64,000 bases of DNA from contig AFRD01000144.1 in assembly GCA_000222875.2 (NCBI GenBank), forward strand, positions 1-64,000. Direction: 5' to 3'. This DNA comes from Periglandula ipomoeae IasaF13 (taxonomy: Eukaryota > Ascomycota > Sordariomycetes > Hypocreales > Clavicipitaceae). Of this stretch, positions 44,612-55,249 are shown one piece after another. Under the pieces are notes generated by a model. The model was given only the letters and a program-made list of their open reading frames with translations. It was not told where the DNA came from and ran no database searches. Each line of letters begins with the position of its first letter. The first letter of the stretch is position 1. Both the position numbers and the translations under genes were made by a program.

Positions 44612-46714
44612 TCAGGCGTCCTGGAGAGGAGCCATGAACGGGCTTTTCAAACGAGTTGGGCTGCCTGCTCTGCTCCTTCTCCCGGCATTCAACATCTGGA
44701 CGTTGGTTGACAGACGCTCCCGGCTTTCCGTTCGAATCACTAATCCGGTTCTATCCATTACAGAAGGCGGGTGGACGGGGTCGAATCTTTCGAGATTTAA
44801 CTTCGGTGTCAATGTCCCTGCGGGCTGATTGCCTCGGAATCCTTCGCTGTTGTCGGAGCAATCTAGGTCATCCGAAGGAGAGTGTAGCTCGTATTCAGCG
44901 GTATCACCTTCCTCTAGGACTCGTTCATAGTTTGCTGATCTGCGCCTGAAAATTTGACCGAGACAATTCCACTTCCGTTTCGATTTGCGGCTGGAGTGAC
45001 GTCGCCACTGAGTGATTGTGCTGACAACTCGGCGCCTTCGATCAGGCTTTCGGAAGATGTATGCCAAGAAAATGACGACGGCCAGTAAACCCAAAAAATG
45101 GTACATAGTCTGTGCACCTTCAGAAGAGTTCTTGTCGGGATCAGATCCAGAGTGTTCGGAATACGAGTCTGCAGTTAAGGGCAAAGATCCGGCATGCTCG
45201 AAGTCAGGGGCGGTTCCTGATGCTACATTGCTACCAAATCCGACAGACATTGACGGGTTGCTTGGCAGTATTTGTCCAGAGGCGTAGAGAACCATCTTTC
45301 CAAGTGTCCAGCTCACTTCTACACCTTGAACTGTATCAACAGGTTGGAATGGGTCCAGGAATTCCTGCTTAGCCGTTTCTTGATCTGCACTATGTGTCGC
45401 AGTCAGGTTAACCGGAACTGTTGATTCCAAGCCTACTCGCGGAATCCTTATACCCTCGTAAAGAATGTTGATCAGCCACGAAGCTTTGAAGCACGCATTT
45501 TGTGCGTCCTGGATCTTTTGCTCATGTGACTTTTTCCGTTTCGATATTTCCCCTTGTATGGTTTCCCATTCTCGGCCGCAAAATTCCATTACTTTGTGCT
45601 GAAATGTTGTAAGATCGTAGGCTTTATCTCCCTTTCCGAAAACACCATGAGTGGCGTGCCAATATTCAGATACACCTATAAAATGGTTGATCTCAAAATC
45701 AATTACAGGAACATGTTGGCCGTTCAAGAGACATGGATGATCGTTGCACGGCTTATCCTTTCCGAGAAGTGGATAAGTCTTCTTCAGACACTCGTCGAAG
45801 GCGCCTGTACCAATCAGACTATAACCAGTGCTCACAGCTTTATCTGCGGAGGTCTTCAGACCGTCAGATATTCGGAGTCCTTTAGGTATGCAAGGGTCGG
45901 GAATATCACCCCCAGTATCACCATAACTCTCCATCAAGGTTTCGATATAACGTGTCCGAGCTTTATTGGCGCCAAAGCCCAACCACGTCGCACTGAATAC
46001 TTTGAAATCAGATGAAGACCCATCTAGATGTCGCAGGCGAATCAGCTTCAGGTCATTGGCGTGCCTCTCGGCTTCTGTCGTGTTGGGAGCGAAGGCAATT
46101 TGCGCTGAGGCACCTCCCATGTCAAGAAAGCCGTACGTATGGTGACCTTTCCCATGGACATGCTCTTCTGGTCGATCAAGTCCCCCTAGAAGATAGTTCG
46201 TCGCAATCCAACCGTAGAGTCCCTCTGTTTCTCCAGGAATAACCTGCACTCGTTCCTTACAATCGGGAATATTAAACTTCGTGTTCGCCTTTAGATACGT
46301 GCAAATGCCCTGAAGAAGTGAAGTTTGTTGAGATTTGGCAAGGAACCGTATTCCCGCCGTCGCCATCAGATAGATTGGCGTGGCTTCAATTCTGTCGGCA
46401 GGTACCTCATGAAGTGCAGTATCTATAAGGGATTGGAGATGATCCCGCCCAACTGATGCCACGTCATCTGCAAAGGTGGCAATACCTGGATGTATCTTCT
46501 TGCTTTTCACCAATTTAATCTTTGGCAGTCTGTGTAATTGTGCGGGGGACTCGTTTTTCGCAGCTGATATTGGATGCTTCCATTTGTATATGTAAATGCG
46601 AGTTCCAGACGAACCAGCGTCCAGAATGACTCCATATTGAGCTACCACGAAATTGTTAGAGAAATGATTCCAAGTGGCAATGTTGATTATTTTCGCCTTA
46701 CAATGTTTTCCCAT
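44612..46714 (-). CDS. YND1: Golgi apyrase (GDA1/CD39 nucleoside diphosphatase)
   Basis: Hydrolyses nucleoside di/triphosphates in the Golgi lumen, clearing the UDP/GDP left by glycosyltransferases. Exon 1 is only 13 coding nt (46714-46702); a 60-nt stop-free intron follows, then 46641-44612, giving 680 aa. The spliced start is MGKHSQYGVILDAGSSGTR, as in family members. Apyrase conserved regions are all present: DAGSSGTRIYIYKW, ATAGIRFL, ETEGLYGWIATNYLLG and LDMGGASAQIAFAP. A single membrane span (MYHFLGLLAVVIFLAYIF, about residue 530) is followed by a long basic cytosolic tail ending in SRAGSPTRLKSPF, as in fungal Ynd1. Because the intron is stop-free, the frame stays open up to 46870; the 52 residues upstream are not family-like and were excluded. 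Confidence 0.93.
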   Translation of the reverse strand: MGKHCKAKIINIATWNHFSNNFVVAQYGVILDAGSSGTRIYIYKWKHPISAAKNESPAQLHRLPKIKLVKSKKIHPGIATFADDVASVGRDHLQSLIDTALHEVPADRIEATPIYLMATAGIRFLAKSQQTSLLQGICTYLKANTKFNIPDCKERVQVIPGETEGLYGWIATNYLLGGLDRPEEHVHGKGHHTYGFLDMGGASAQIAFAPNTTEAERHANDLKLIRLRHLDGSSSDFKVFSATWLGFGANKARTRYIETLMESYGDTGGDIPDPCIPKGLRISDGLKTSADKAVSTGYSLIGTGAFDECLKKTYPLLGKDKPCNDHPCLLNGQHVPVIDFEINHFIGVSEYWHATHGVFGKGDKAYDLTTFQHKVMEFCGREWETIQGEISKRKKSHEQKIQDAQNACFKASWLINILYEGIRIPRVGLESTVPVNLTATHSADQETAKQEFLDPFQPVDTVQGVEVSWTLGKMVLYASGQILPSNPSMSVGFGSNVASGTAPDFEHAGSLPLTADSYSEHSGSDPDKNSSEGAQTMYHFLGLLAVVIFLAYIFRKPDRRRRVVSTITQWRRHSSRKSKRKWNCLGQIFRRRSANYERVLEEGDTAEYELHSPSDDLDCSDNSEGFRGNQPAGTLTPKLNLERFDPVHPPSVMDRTGLVIRTESRERLSTNVQMLNAGRRSRAGSPTRLKSPFMAPLQDA

Positions 46715-47767
46715 TAGGTCATAACTAAGGAAATAATTGGAGGATTCAAAAAGGCTAGGGTGAAGCACCGTGCGCACGATTCTCTCGGACGTGAACAGTC
46801 TACTATCAAGAGAAGTAGTGGCGGTACTTGTGGATTTGAGTGCAGATGTGTATAGACGAGTGAGATGCAATCCAGAATGGCGATGTTCGGATTCTATGTG
46901 GTTGTAAGGGCAATCTCGGTCCCGGCTGAGAAGAGACGTGTACAGTCGGCACTAGCGGCGCGCTTCGAAGACGTTCGAAGAAGTTGACGGAGCACAGCGC
47001 GATGGGACAGGTCGAATGGCCGAGACACGACCTATTTCGCACACAAGGAGGGGGCGTAGTAAAAAGCGGATGTTTTGGCAGTTTCGGCGATCCTGTCAGG
47101 AACGAAACCTAAAACTGTTGACGATAACGAGGCTATCAACCCTGGGAGTGGCTGCCGAGTTGTTACTGTACCGCCTTGCTGCATGGATGCGCGCCCCACT
47201 TTAAGAATATGCCAGCATCACAAACAAGAAATATGTCTCTCGGCTTACGGTAATATGGTTGCGTGGACAAAAAATGTTGACATTTTCGGATTGGTGCAAT
47301 TGTGACATTGATCATTTGACGAATAAATTGCGAACACCTTCGACTCATTTTGTATATACTCCTGGCTTTGAGCCCCGAAGACTACCGCTATGACCGTTTC
47401 AGGGACTGCAGGACAAGACGCTTCTATACTGGTCATCAAAGTGCCGCTTAGCCTTGCTCTGCCTCTCTAGCACACTAAGGGAATTTAGTAGTAGCTCGGA
47501 CTATAGAGACGTCAGCTATGATAGACGTCAGCGGCAAGGCTAAGTACCAGGAGAACTCTGCACGATATTGGTGGATGCGCATGTGTGTCCGGGAATGTCT
47601 CAGTCTTGCGACGAACATACATGCCTTTCTGCCCAGGCAGTGACATATACTATTTACAGCAAAGACAGAAGAATGAATGCAGAATAAGAAGAGTCGAAGA
47701 TCCCCCCAAAGATCATATGACAGCCTCCCGAACCTTGAAACGTCCATTCTTGGTTTTTCTTAACGCG
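46715..47767. promoter_or_regulatory. Intergenic region: YND1 promoter and ULA1 3' end
   Basis: About 1.05 kb between two minus-strand genes. Only short unsupported frames occur. Confidence 0.5.
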
Positions 47768-49659
47768 CTATTTCTTATATACATGAGATACCCGTCTTGG
47801 ATAGTCACTGTCAAGATCCAGCCGTAATATTTGGCAACGGCTCTCTATGCCGTCGAAAACACAAGTATTGTCAATCGGAACATACTGCCTTGTGATTACT
47901 TTGATCATCTCTTGTGCTATCATTCCACCCATCACGGCAGCAATATTGTGCAGCTCCCCATGACCTGACCGAGTCACTTCTTGTGCTAATTGTGACAGTC
48001 TTTGATTGCTTAGAAGCTCTGGGGCAAAATCTGCGATAATTTTGGTAAGCTCCTCGGGGCTGGCATCGGGAACCAATGCCGACGTCTGGAGCACAAGGAA
48101 AATCGGCATCAACGAAAACGACACCTGAGGACCGGCAGCCGCCGCCATCTCGTCGTTGCCTAGTTCTCTCTCTGGCAGAGTAAGGTTGTATTAGTAAGAT
48201 TGGCGGGATCATCAAATAATTAAGACTCATTGAGTTGTAACTCACGGATGATTTGATGATTATCTGGCCTATTCCCTGGATCGTGAAGAAGCTTGATGAA
48301 CTTTGCGTTCTTGCAGAACAACTCAACCTCGGTCCGTTCGAGTTGATGGCCACCAGGCATGGCACGAACAAACAACATGACCTCATCAACATCTTGTTTG
48401 GCCTTGGCTTTGTATACAGACTGAAGTTCGATGTAAACACTAGATTTCGCCTTCATGTCTGGCAATCCCCCGGGCAATGGGAGTTGGCGATGCTTTTCGT
48501 AAAATTGACGTACAGCCCTCGCAATAATCCAGAAACCATCCTTCGAATCATCCTGCGTCGGTATATAGGTTAATAATTATGTAGATATACCAAGGATACA
48601 GGAATAAGATTATGCCAACCTTTGAGAGACGCTCGTGATCGAATATGTGCCGCAGGGATTCTGGTATTGACGAACGAGCTATATGTTTCATTACAGCAGC
48701 AACGGCCTCATCGAAATTCTCTTCGCCTCCTTCGGAATTATTCGTCCTGGCCCCTTGAGAAACAAGTGTTCGAAAGGCCACCTTATCTGAATAAGTTGTT
48801 GGACTGTCGCCACCATGGTCCTGTTTCAATTTCTCAAGGTAGTGAAGCAGAATGGCCACCAGAGGGATATGACCATGACCATGGTCCTCTTGATTTTCGA
48901 TGTTACTGGTCATACGATTCGCGAACGCGGAGAGCTCCGGCCATGGATCTAGAAGCCTCAGATCCACGGTTGCTGCATCATCCGGATGTGTGTCCACAAC
49001 GGGCAGCAACGCATGTAACTGCAACGTAAAATAGGCATAGAAGCCTGAGCTATTGGCGACTAGTAGCGGAATATTGTGCTGCCTCGAATAGGATTCGAGA
49101 AAAGCAACATGCTTGGATTCGAGGGGTAAAGTATACAGTATCATGGTGAAGGGTTTCGAAGAATGCGCTAGCTTCTCCAGATGCAGAACTTCCTTAATCG
49201 CGATTTCAGTCAGCTTGAACAAGATCAAGAATATAGAATGGATTAGACCTACACCTCCCTTCGGAAACCAATCGCCCGTTACCTCTGGGTTGAGCTCCAT
49301 AAGATTGTTTGTGCAACAAAAGGCTCGAGATTTACCCAAACATGCCTCGTCTAGGAAAAAATTCACGCCAAGATCTGCGTGCTCAACAATGGCATCATCG
49401 GCAATAGTAAAGCTTCCAATACCTGGTATAAAATTCGTTAGAAACCAGATCGTCGGAAGCTTGTCGCTTGACGTTCAAATCCCGAACCTGGCAAGACCAA
49501 ATTCTTCAAAGTTTCAATGCCCAGAGAGCCACCACCAGTATTGACGAGAAGAACATTGGCGGCCTCCAAAGCAGCTTGGCCAGTTGCGGCCCAAAGGCGT
49601 AACTGTCGGTCGTATTTTCGTTCCTTGTCAGAAGGACCATGTAGAGGTTGGGGCCCCAT
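47768..49659 (-). CDS. ULA1: NEDD8-activating enzyme E1 regulatory subunit (APP-BP1/ULA1)
   Basis: Partner of Uba3 in the heterodimeric E1 that activates NEDD8/Rub1 for cullin modification. Exons 49659-49488, 49422-49255, 49188-48620, 48552-48246 and 48171-47768 sum to 539 aa, the family size. N-terminal adenylation half-domain: KERKYDRQLRLWAATGQAAL, NVLLVNTGGGSLGIETLKNL; then IVEHADLGVNFFLDEACLGK and MELNPEVTGDW. Middle: GHIPLVAILLHYLEKLKQ, NFDEAVAAVMKHIARSSIP and WIIARAVRQFY. The C-terminal part has MGGMIAQEMIKVITRQYVPI and DNTCVFDGI. Intron 1 starts with GTTCGG; intron 2 (66 nt) is stop-free, and its exact ends are less sure. A catalytic cysteine is not expected in this subunit. Confidence 0.92.
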
Positions 49660-50458
49660 GGCTAGTTGCGTTCGACTCGATTGAATAAACGAGCAGTGAG
49701 GGATCAAACAGACTTTTGAGGTGTTGACTACACGTGCAGAGACACCCAACAATCTTGGGTCAGCCGCGTGTTGCCTTTGCCCCGATAGAGAGGAAGAGTA
49801 TCTAGGTTCGTGTGCAGGAGCTCACGTCCTTGTTGCTGTGTGAAGCCTGGCAGGGTATGTAGGGGTGGGGCCCCTCTGATGGTGGGGTAGGCAGCCAGCG
49901 ACGCACCAGAGCAAGATACCTAGGTAAAGACAGTTTGCTGATATCGTCTATGCATACTTCTTGCGACAATTCCAATTCCCGCAGGTGGTCTACTGCTTAT
50001 GGCAACTGGCTTTCTTAATCAGAGAAAAAAAAAAAATTCTTTTCGCAGGGATGAGCTTTGTTCACGTTTCTCAGGTCAGGGCCTACGAAGTGACCGAGTA
50101 GGATCGCGACTGATTGAAGAGCATGCATACCAAGAGGCTCTCATCTGCCAGGAACAAGATTAATGCGCACGACCGAATCTTAACTTTAACTGACCTTTTC
50201 AAATCATTATGCGCGCCAGTAAACATTATTGGATGACTTATGAGTAAAGTTTCTGCCACATGCCTACATCCATGTCGAGCGCAAGCTTACGATAAACTCG
50301 CCGCAAAAGGCTCATATAAGATCATGCTGCCCCTTCCTCTGATTTAACAAATCATCCATGACTTACCGTTCGAATTCGGATGTTCTGATCTACACCAAGC
50401 TCAATTCCCAAGATGTCACAGTATCCCTGACCTAAATCAGTCTAACTTTACCCTGCTG
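49660..50458. promoter_or_regulatory. Divergent intergenic region ULA1 / secreted protein
   Basis: About 800 bp between divergent starts. Contains TACCTAGGTA at 49918-49927, a GGGGCCCC-rich stretch near 49866-49876 and an A12 run near 50026-50036. No gene supported. Confidence 0.45.
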
Positions 50459-51087
50459 ATGGCAATGCATGGTTTCCGGCAAGGCTGTGCTCTGATGCTC
50501 TGCTTGGTTTTCTTTCTTCCACTCGCAGTAGCCACAGGGAACAACAGCACCACTATCCGCAACAGAAGTAGTGTCCCCAGCCCACTGACAGATTCGGTGT
50601 GCCATGTCCCGATCATGGAAGGGGCACGATTCTTCGATCGGCCGATATCCGAAAAGGATTATAAGGAGCGCAAATGGCTGTGGTTGCGATGTAGGACAAC
50701 CATAAATCTGGAGTTTGATGCTGGTGGAGGTTGGTATGGAGACTGGGGGCAGGCAATGTATTCTGCAATGCGCCAAGCTCACTGCCCGGTAGTAGATTGG
50801 CACTTCAAATACGTCAATAGCATGGGTGGGGAGATGTCATGTTCGGGTTCTCTAATCTAAATTGGTTCAGCTGCAAACAACAAAAAATCATCGACATAGC
50901 GATCCGTGTAGCCAAAAAGTTTGGGGAGAAGGAGAAGCGAAACTTCTATCTGTGGGACTGTCCTGGCTTCGAGTTCTATGAGTTCTGGAACACTGAGAGA
51001 GGCAACCACCCTGTTCCAATTGAGCCGTCAAAACCCCCCGCTGCGGAAAAACCGCGTATAACTATCCCGATAGAAGATTTAGTATGA
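50459..51087 (+). CDS. Candidate small secreted protein, unknown function (exon junction unresolved)
   Basis: Two consecutive open frames look like one gene: 50459 to about 50830 and about 50871-51087. The N-terminus has a basic start and hydrophobic core (QGCALMLCLVFFLPLAVATG) typical of a signal peptide. The mature part has Cys residues and an aromatic stretch (KWLWLRCRT, GGGWYGDWGQAM), then after the junction KFGEKEKRNFYLWDCPGFEF and a Pro-rich tail. Between the frames an intron is needed; GTGGGG at about 50826 to ...CATAG at about 50900, or a shorter one ending TTCAG at 50870, are both possible and neither is convincing. No family was recognised. An indel instead of an intron is possible. 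Confidence 0.45.
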
Positions 51088-51739
51088 GGAGGCAGATTTG
51101 GTGTTTGCATGAGACGAGATCATTCGTGGTAGAATGGTAAATGAGCCCATGTCTGAGCACCTCGCAGGGTCTGAAATATAATTCCAGTGTCCTGATATGG
51201 AGTCTTAAAACTGCCTCTTCTTTTCCCAGTGTATGACACGTTTTCGGTCAATGAGTTGCTGATGTGATCATGCACGCCGGGTTAACAGTCGATCAATGTT
51301 TTCAGTGATGCATTGCCCCGAAGAGCGTGAACAATGACAGTGTGGCCTGAGACATATAAGCATCGGCGTTGACCTCGCTTAACCGTTCAAGTGTTGTTAA
51401 ACATGATTTCGCTCGAACATGACAGGATAGAAGTTGAAAGAGGCATGGCTTCACTCGGGCGGTAGCAACAAGGCCACTCCTTCGTACAACACTGCTTCTC
51501 CACATATGGGTGCTGAGCCCGGCCGCCTAATCAAATAGCTGGCGAGGGGTCCCCATGTTGTGTTCAAAAGACCCCCGCCGCGTCGAAGGCGAGGATCATC
51601 CATAATCGAGCAATCATCTCGTCCGTGGAAACGGGGTACGGAGCACAACACAGGTGGATTAGACGTCAGCCCCACATTGAATTGAGCCGACTTCGTGATC
51701 ATACCGACCAAGCACGAGTTGCCCCTCAACACTGTCCAG
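51088..51739. other. Intergenic region upstream of the SDR gene
   Basis: About 650 bp with only short, unsupported open frames. Presumably terminator of the secreted-protein gene and SDR promoter. Confidence 0.5.
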
Positions 51740-52995
51740 ATGACTCCATGGGCTGCTATTGTTCGTACACTTCGAATTCATCCTGCCACGACGAATCTAT
51801 TCTCTCGCAGCCACTTACAGACGCCTGAGTTTCTCTCTGTTAGCACTCAATTCAAAGGCTTTGGTGGTCGTTTTAGCAGTACTCAACAACGTAGCCAGCC
51901 GCGGACCATGGCATCTGTAGCAGCCAAGCGCCTGTCAGGCAAGACAGTGCTTATCACAGGTGCCTCTTCTGGCATTGGTCGATCTACTGCATTTGAGTTC
52001 GCGCGGACGAGTCCTGGGAACCTGCGTCTGATTCTCACTGCCCGTCGAATAGAGTCTCTGCACGAAATAGCATCTGCTATCTCTCAGGAAGTCGGAGATG
52101 GAGTGAAGATACTCTCGGTAAAACTTGATGTGAGCAGCGCGGAAGAAGTCCGCGCTTTTTTTCACGATTTGCCTGAAGAATGGAGAGACATACATGTTCT
52201 TGTAAACGCGTAAGTCATTCCTCACGTACTGATGTACGTCTTAATTTTGGCTTTACGTGGCCGTGTATTGCTCGAGAACGTGTATCTGACATGTTTCATT
52301 CTTCCAAGTGGCCTTGTGAAAGGCGTAGCCCGCGCGCCTAAGATAGACGAGAGCGACATGCAGGTTATGTTTGCCACTAATGTTACAGGCCTTATCAACA
52401 TGACCCAAGCTATTCTGCCTGTGTTTCAACGCCGTGGTCCTACAGGACAAGGCGACATAATCAACGTGGGATCGATAGCCGGCCGTGAAGCATATCCTGG
52501 CGGTTCCATTTACTGTGCAACCAAGGCGGCCGTCAGAAGCTTCACAGAGAGCTTGCGAAAGGAGCTCATTGCCACGCGAATCAGGGTTATTGAAATAGAC
52601 CCCGGGCAAGTCGAAACGGTATACTCCTTGAGTTTTGCACCGTTCAATATGAACAACTGAATTGCTGATATGTGATGTCAAGGAGTTTTCGCTGGTTCGT
52701 TTCAATGGTGACAAGGCCAAAGCCGATGCAGTCTATGCGTAAGTAAAAGATATTATCTTCCACAGCAACGAATGCTGATCCTTGTTAGTGGGTGCGAGCC
52801 GCTCACACCCGATGAAATTGCAGAGGTGGTTGTCTTCACCGCTTCTCGTCGCGAGAACGTCGTGGTTGCCGATACACTCGTGTTCCCAAACCACCAGGTA
52901 TGTGTGCGATAAACCACAGCGCAACATGGGCACTGGCTGACAAGATGTGTCACGTTAAGGCATCTGCCCTGATCATGCACCGAGAAAATCATTAA
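51740..52995 (+). CDS. Short-chain dehydrogenase (YMR226C/YdfG-like, NADP-dependent)
   Basis: Classical SDR resembling the yeast YMR226C group, which oxidises L-allo-threonine, serine and 3-hydroxy acids. Five exons: 51740-52209, 52309-52618, 52683-52738, 52789-52897 and 52960-52995, together 326 aa. The cofactor motif is TVLITGASSGIG, followed by LRLILTARR whose Arg residues favour NADP. The active site YCATKAA (YxxxK) and the catalytic Ser in INVGSIAGREAYPGGSIYC are present; the PGQVET segment follows. The C-terminal exons give GCEPLTPDEIAEVVVFTASR and ADTLVFPNHQASALIMHREN. The N-terminal 55 residues are Arg/Ser/Thr-rich and look like a mitochondrial presequence; an internal ATG at 51908 would give a shorter cytosolic form. 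The usual NNAG motif reads NAG across intron 1. Confidence 0.9.
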
Positions 52996-53637
52996 GTTGG
53001 CATGAACTTGGGGGATTTGCTAGAATATGAGGGACCGGCCCGAGTGATGGTTATTTACTAGATGTGAAAACACCTGCGTAGATAGAATACATTGTACTGA
53101 GTGAAATGTTGCCGGTATTCAGCAACAATCATCATGCCTTCATCAATTTACTATGTACGAAACTTTCTCTTGCCTCAAGTTCACCTTGCCCGATGGGGTT
53201 AACCTATCGAGACATGACCATGAGGCCTTCTAGAATCGAAAAAAATTTCATCTACCAGCGTTCCGTTAAGAACCCATCCTAAGAGAGATCGGATCCTTGC
53301 TACCACAAAGGGTAGCACCGCTGGGGAAATCACGCGTAAGACAGCATGTAAATAGGCACTGTCAATGTGCTATCACTGAGATCACAGTCATACCGACACT
53401 ACACGCCATCAAATAAGGACGACTGGGTGCATTGTTGTGACAATATCGAAGCCTTCGCTCAAAGGCTTCTCTTACGAAGCGAAGCAGAGGATACAGGCAA
53501 TTGGATTTGTTGCATCTACAACCCAAGCCATCAGATGGAAATGCCGAGACGCCACGCTGAAAAAATAAAGACGTTGTTATCTGGTGAAGAGCACACTTGT
53601 ACCCACGGGCAATGTCAAGCACAAGACTAAAAGATGA
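52996..53637. other. Convergent intergenic region SDR / PRS5-like
   Basis: About 640 bp between two 3' ends. Open frames on both strands at 53362-53630 overlap and are unsupported. Confidence 0.5.
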
Positions 53638-55249
53638 TCAGTCTCTCGTGTGCTGGAACAATGGCGAGATCGATTCGCCGTAGTGGTTGCGCCGAATAGC
53701 TTCCGAAAGCAGAAAAGACAGATCGAGGACGACAAGCTTGTTGATGTTTCTCGCTCGGTCCTGGTTAATCGGGAAACTGTTTGTGACCAAAATCGTATCA
53801 ATGCACTCGCATGCTTCAAGTTGTTCCAGACAGTCTTCGCCAAAGACGCCGTGCGTTGCAATGCAATACACCTTCTTTGCCCCTCCTTTCTTAACAACAG
53901 TCTCGGCAGCAGCAATCCATGAGCCGGGCTTGTCAATCATGTCATCTACGATGAACACCGTCCGATTTCTAACGTTTCCGACAAGAGTGATCATATGTTC
54001 AGCTTTCGTGTCCTGAAAGGCATTATCTTCCTCGTCAGAATTAGTAGCAGGGTCACCCCCTCCACCCAGAATTTGCCCTTCTGGCACAAAGAAAGAGGAG
54101 GCATGGGACATGGTCATTGAGTCGTCCTCCTGGAGACTGTTTCCCGTCGTAGATATGGCTGGTGACGGAAAATCGTCTTCCACAACATGTCCGCGGACCA
54201 ACCGACCGTGTATTACTTCCTGAGCACGGCGATCGTCGTAAACCTGGTCCTGATTCGTTGGCGGGTCCGGAGTCTTGCGCGAGCCGGCTGAATCACTGTC
54301 ACTCGCTGTATTGGCTCTCAAATCCATTGTGGCTACCAGAGGTCCTGCCTGTCGAGTAGGAGAGCCGCTTGGATCCACCAAGCGCCGCGTTCTCGGTGGT
54401 GCTGCTGGTTGTCTGGCCAGTGCGTCGCCGCTGCTTGAGGGGAGAGAACAGCCGGGAGAATTCTCGAGTTCCGGTTGTCTGTCGACACCGTCCAAATGAT
54501 TCATGATCATGCTCGCCGTCATATTTGTGCCTCGTTTGCGATCCGTAGTAACCATGCCGAAGTTCAGCTTCAAAGCATCGGCCAAGGAGGTTACTCGCTT
54601 GGTCCCTCCAGCGTTCTTCGAAACAACCACGGCTTCTCGCCAATTTTGAACGTTCCGTCGAATCCACTTGACAATGATGGGCTCGGCATGAAGGTTGTCA
54701 ACTGGACATTTGAAGAAGCCTTGCATTTGGGAAGCATGTAAATCAACAGTAATCACATGCTTCACCCCGGCGACGCCAAGTAGATTGGCAAGCATTCTAG
54801 CTGTAATGGCACCTCTATGTGCTTTTTTTTTCGACTGACGACTATAGGGAAAGTATGGCAAAACAGCTATATCGTGGTTAGCTGGGGCAGTGGTAGTGGC
54901 TCGGGTCATCCACAAACCTGTGATTTTATTTGCTGAACCGCCCTTGCAAGCTGATATCATGATAAGCAGCTCCATGATAGAGTCATTTATTTTCGGGCTT
55001 CCCGACTGGACGACGAAAACATCTTTTTCTCGGACACTAGTAAGGATCCTAACACTTGTCTCGCCCTTTTTGATGTTAGCCGGCATCGGCGTCTGCGGTT
55101 GTCGATTGCGAGGAAGACAGGAGCTACGGGAAGCTCACATTGGAGAATTGTGTCAATTCAGCATCAGCAGGAGTCATGCCAAGGTTCTCACATATTTGTC
55201 CAGTAAGAACTGGGCACGAGTTGCCCGCAAAAATCAATGTATTGCGCAT
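53638..55249 (-). CDS. PRS5: Ribose-phosphate pyrophosphokinase subunit with large insertion (PRS5-like)
   Basis: PRPP synthetase family protein supplying PRPP for nucleotide, His and Trp synthesis as part of a heteromeric complex. Exons 55249-55139, 55065-54918 and 54866-53638 give 495 aa. N-terminus MRNTLIFAGNSCPVLTGQIC, then FSNGETSVRILTSVREKDVF and DSIMELLIMISACKGGSA. Intron 2 is 51 nt and stop-free; splicing restores KITAVLPYFPYSRQSKKK. The ATP-site region DLHASQMQGFF is kept, but the catalytic flexible loop reads AHRGAITAR where active enzymes have R-A-P-I-T. About 180 residues (roughly 199-378), rich in Ser, Pro and Asp, are inserted before TVFIVDDMIDKPGS, the PRPP-binding loop in divergent form. 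The end, LLSEAIRRNHYGESISPLF, is canonical. It fits the non-catalytic/regulatory Prs5-type subunit. Confidence 0.92.

Noticed and set aside
46715..46870. N-terminal extension of YND1 in the open frame
   Set aside because: The 52 residues are not family-like; a GT-AG intron right after MGKH restores the conserved start.
1..55249. Secondary metabolite gene cluster around the NRPS-like gene
   Set aside because: The neighbours are housekeeping genes; no oxidase, transporter, methyltransferase or regulator lies near it, and the SDR is 47 kb away.
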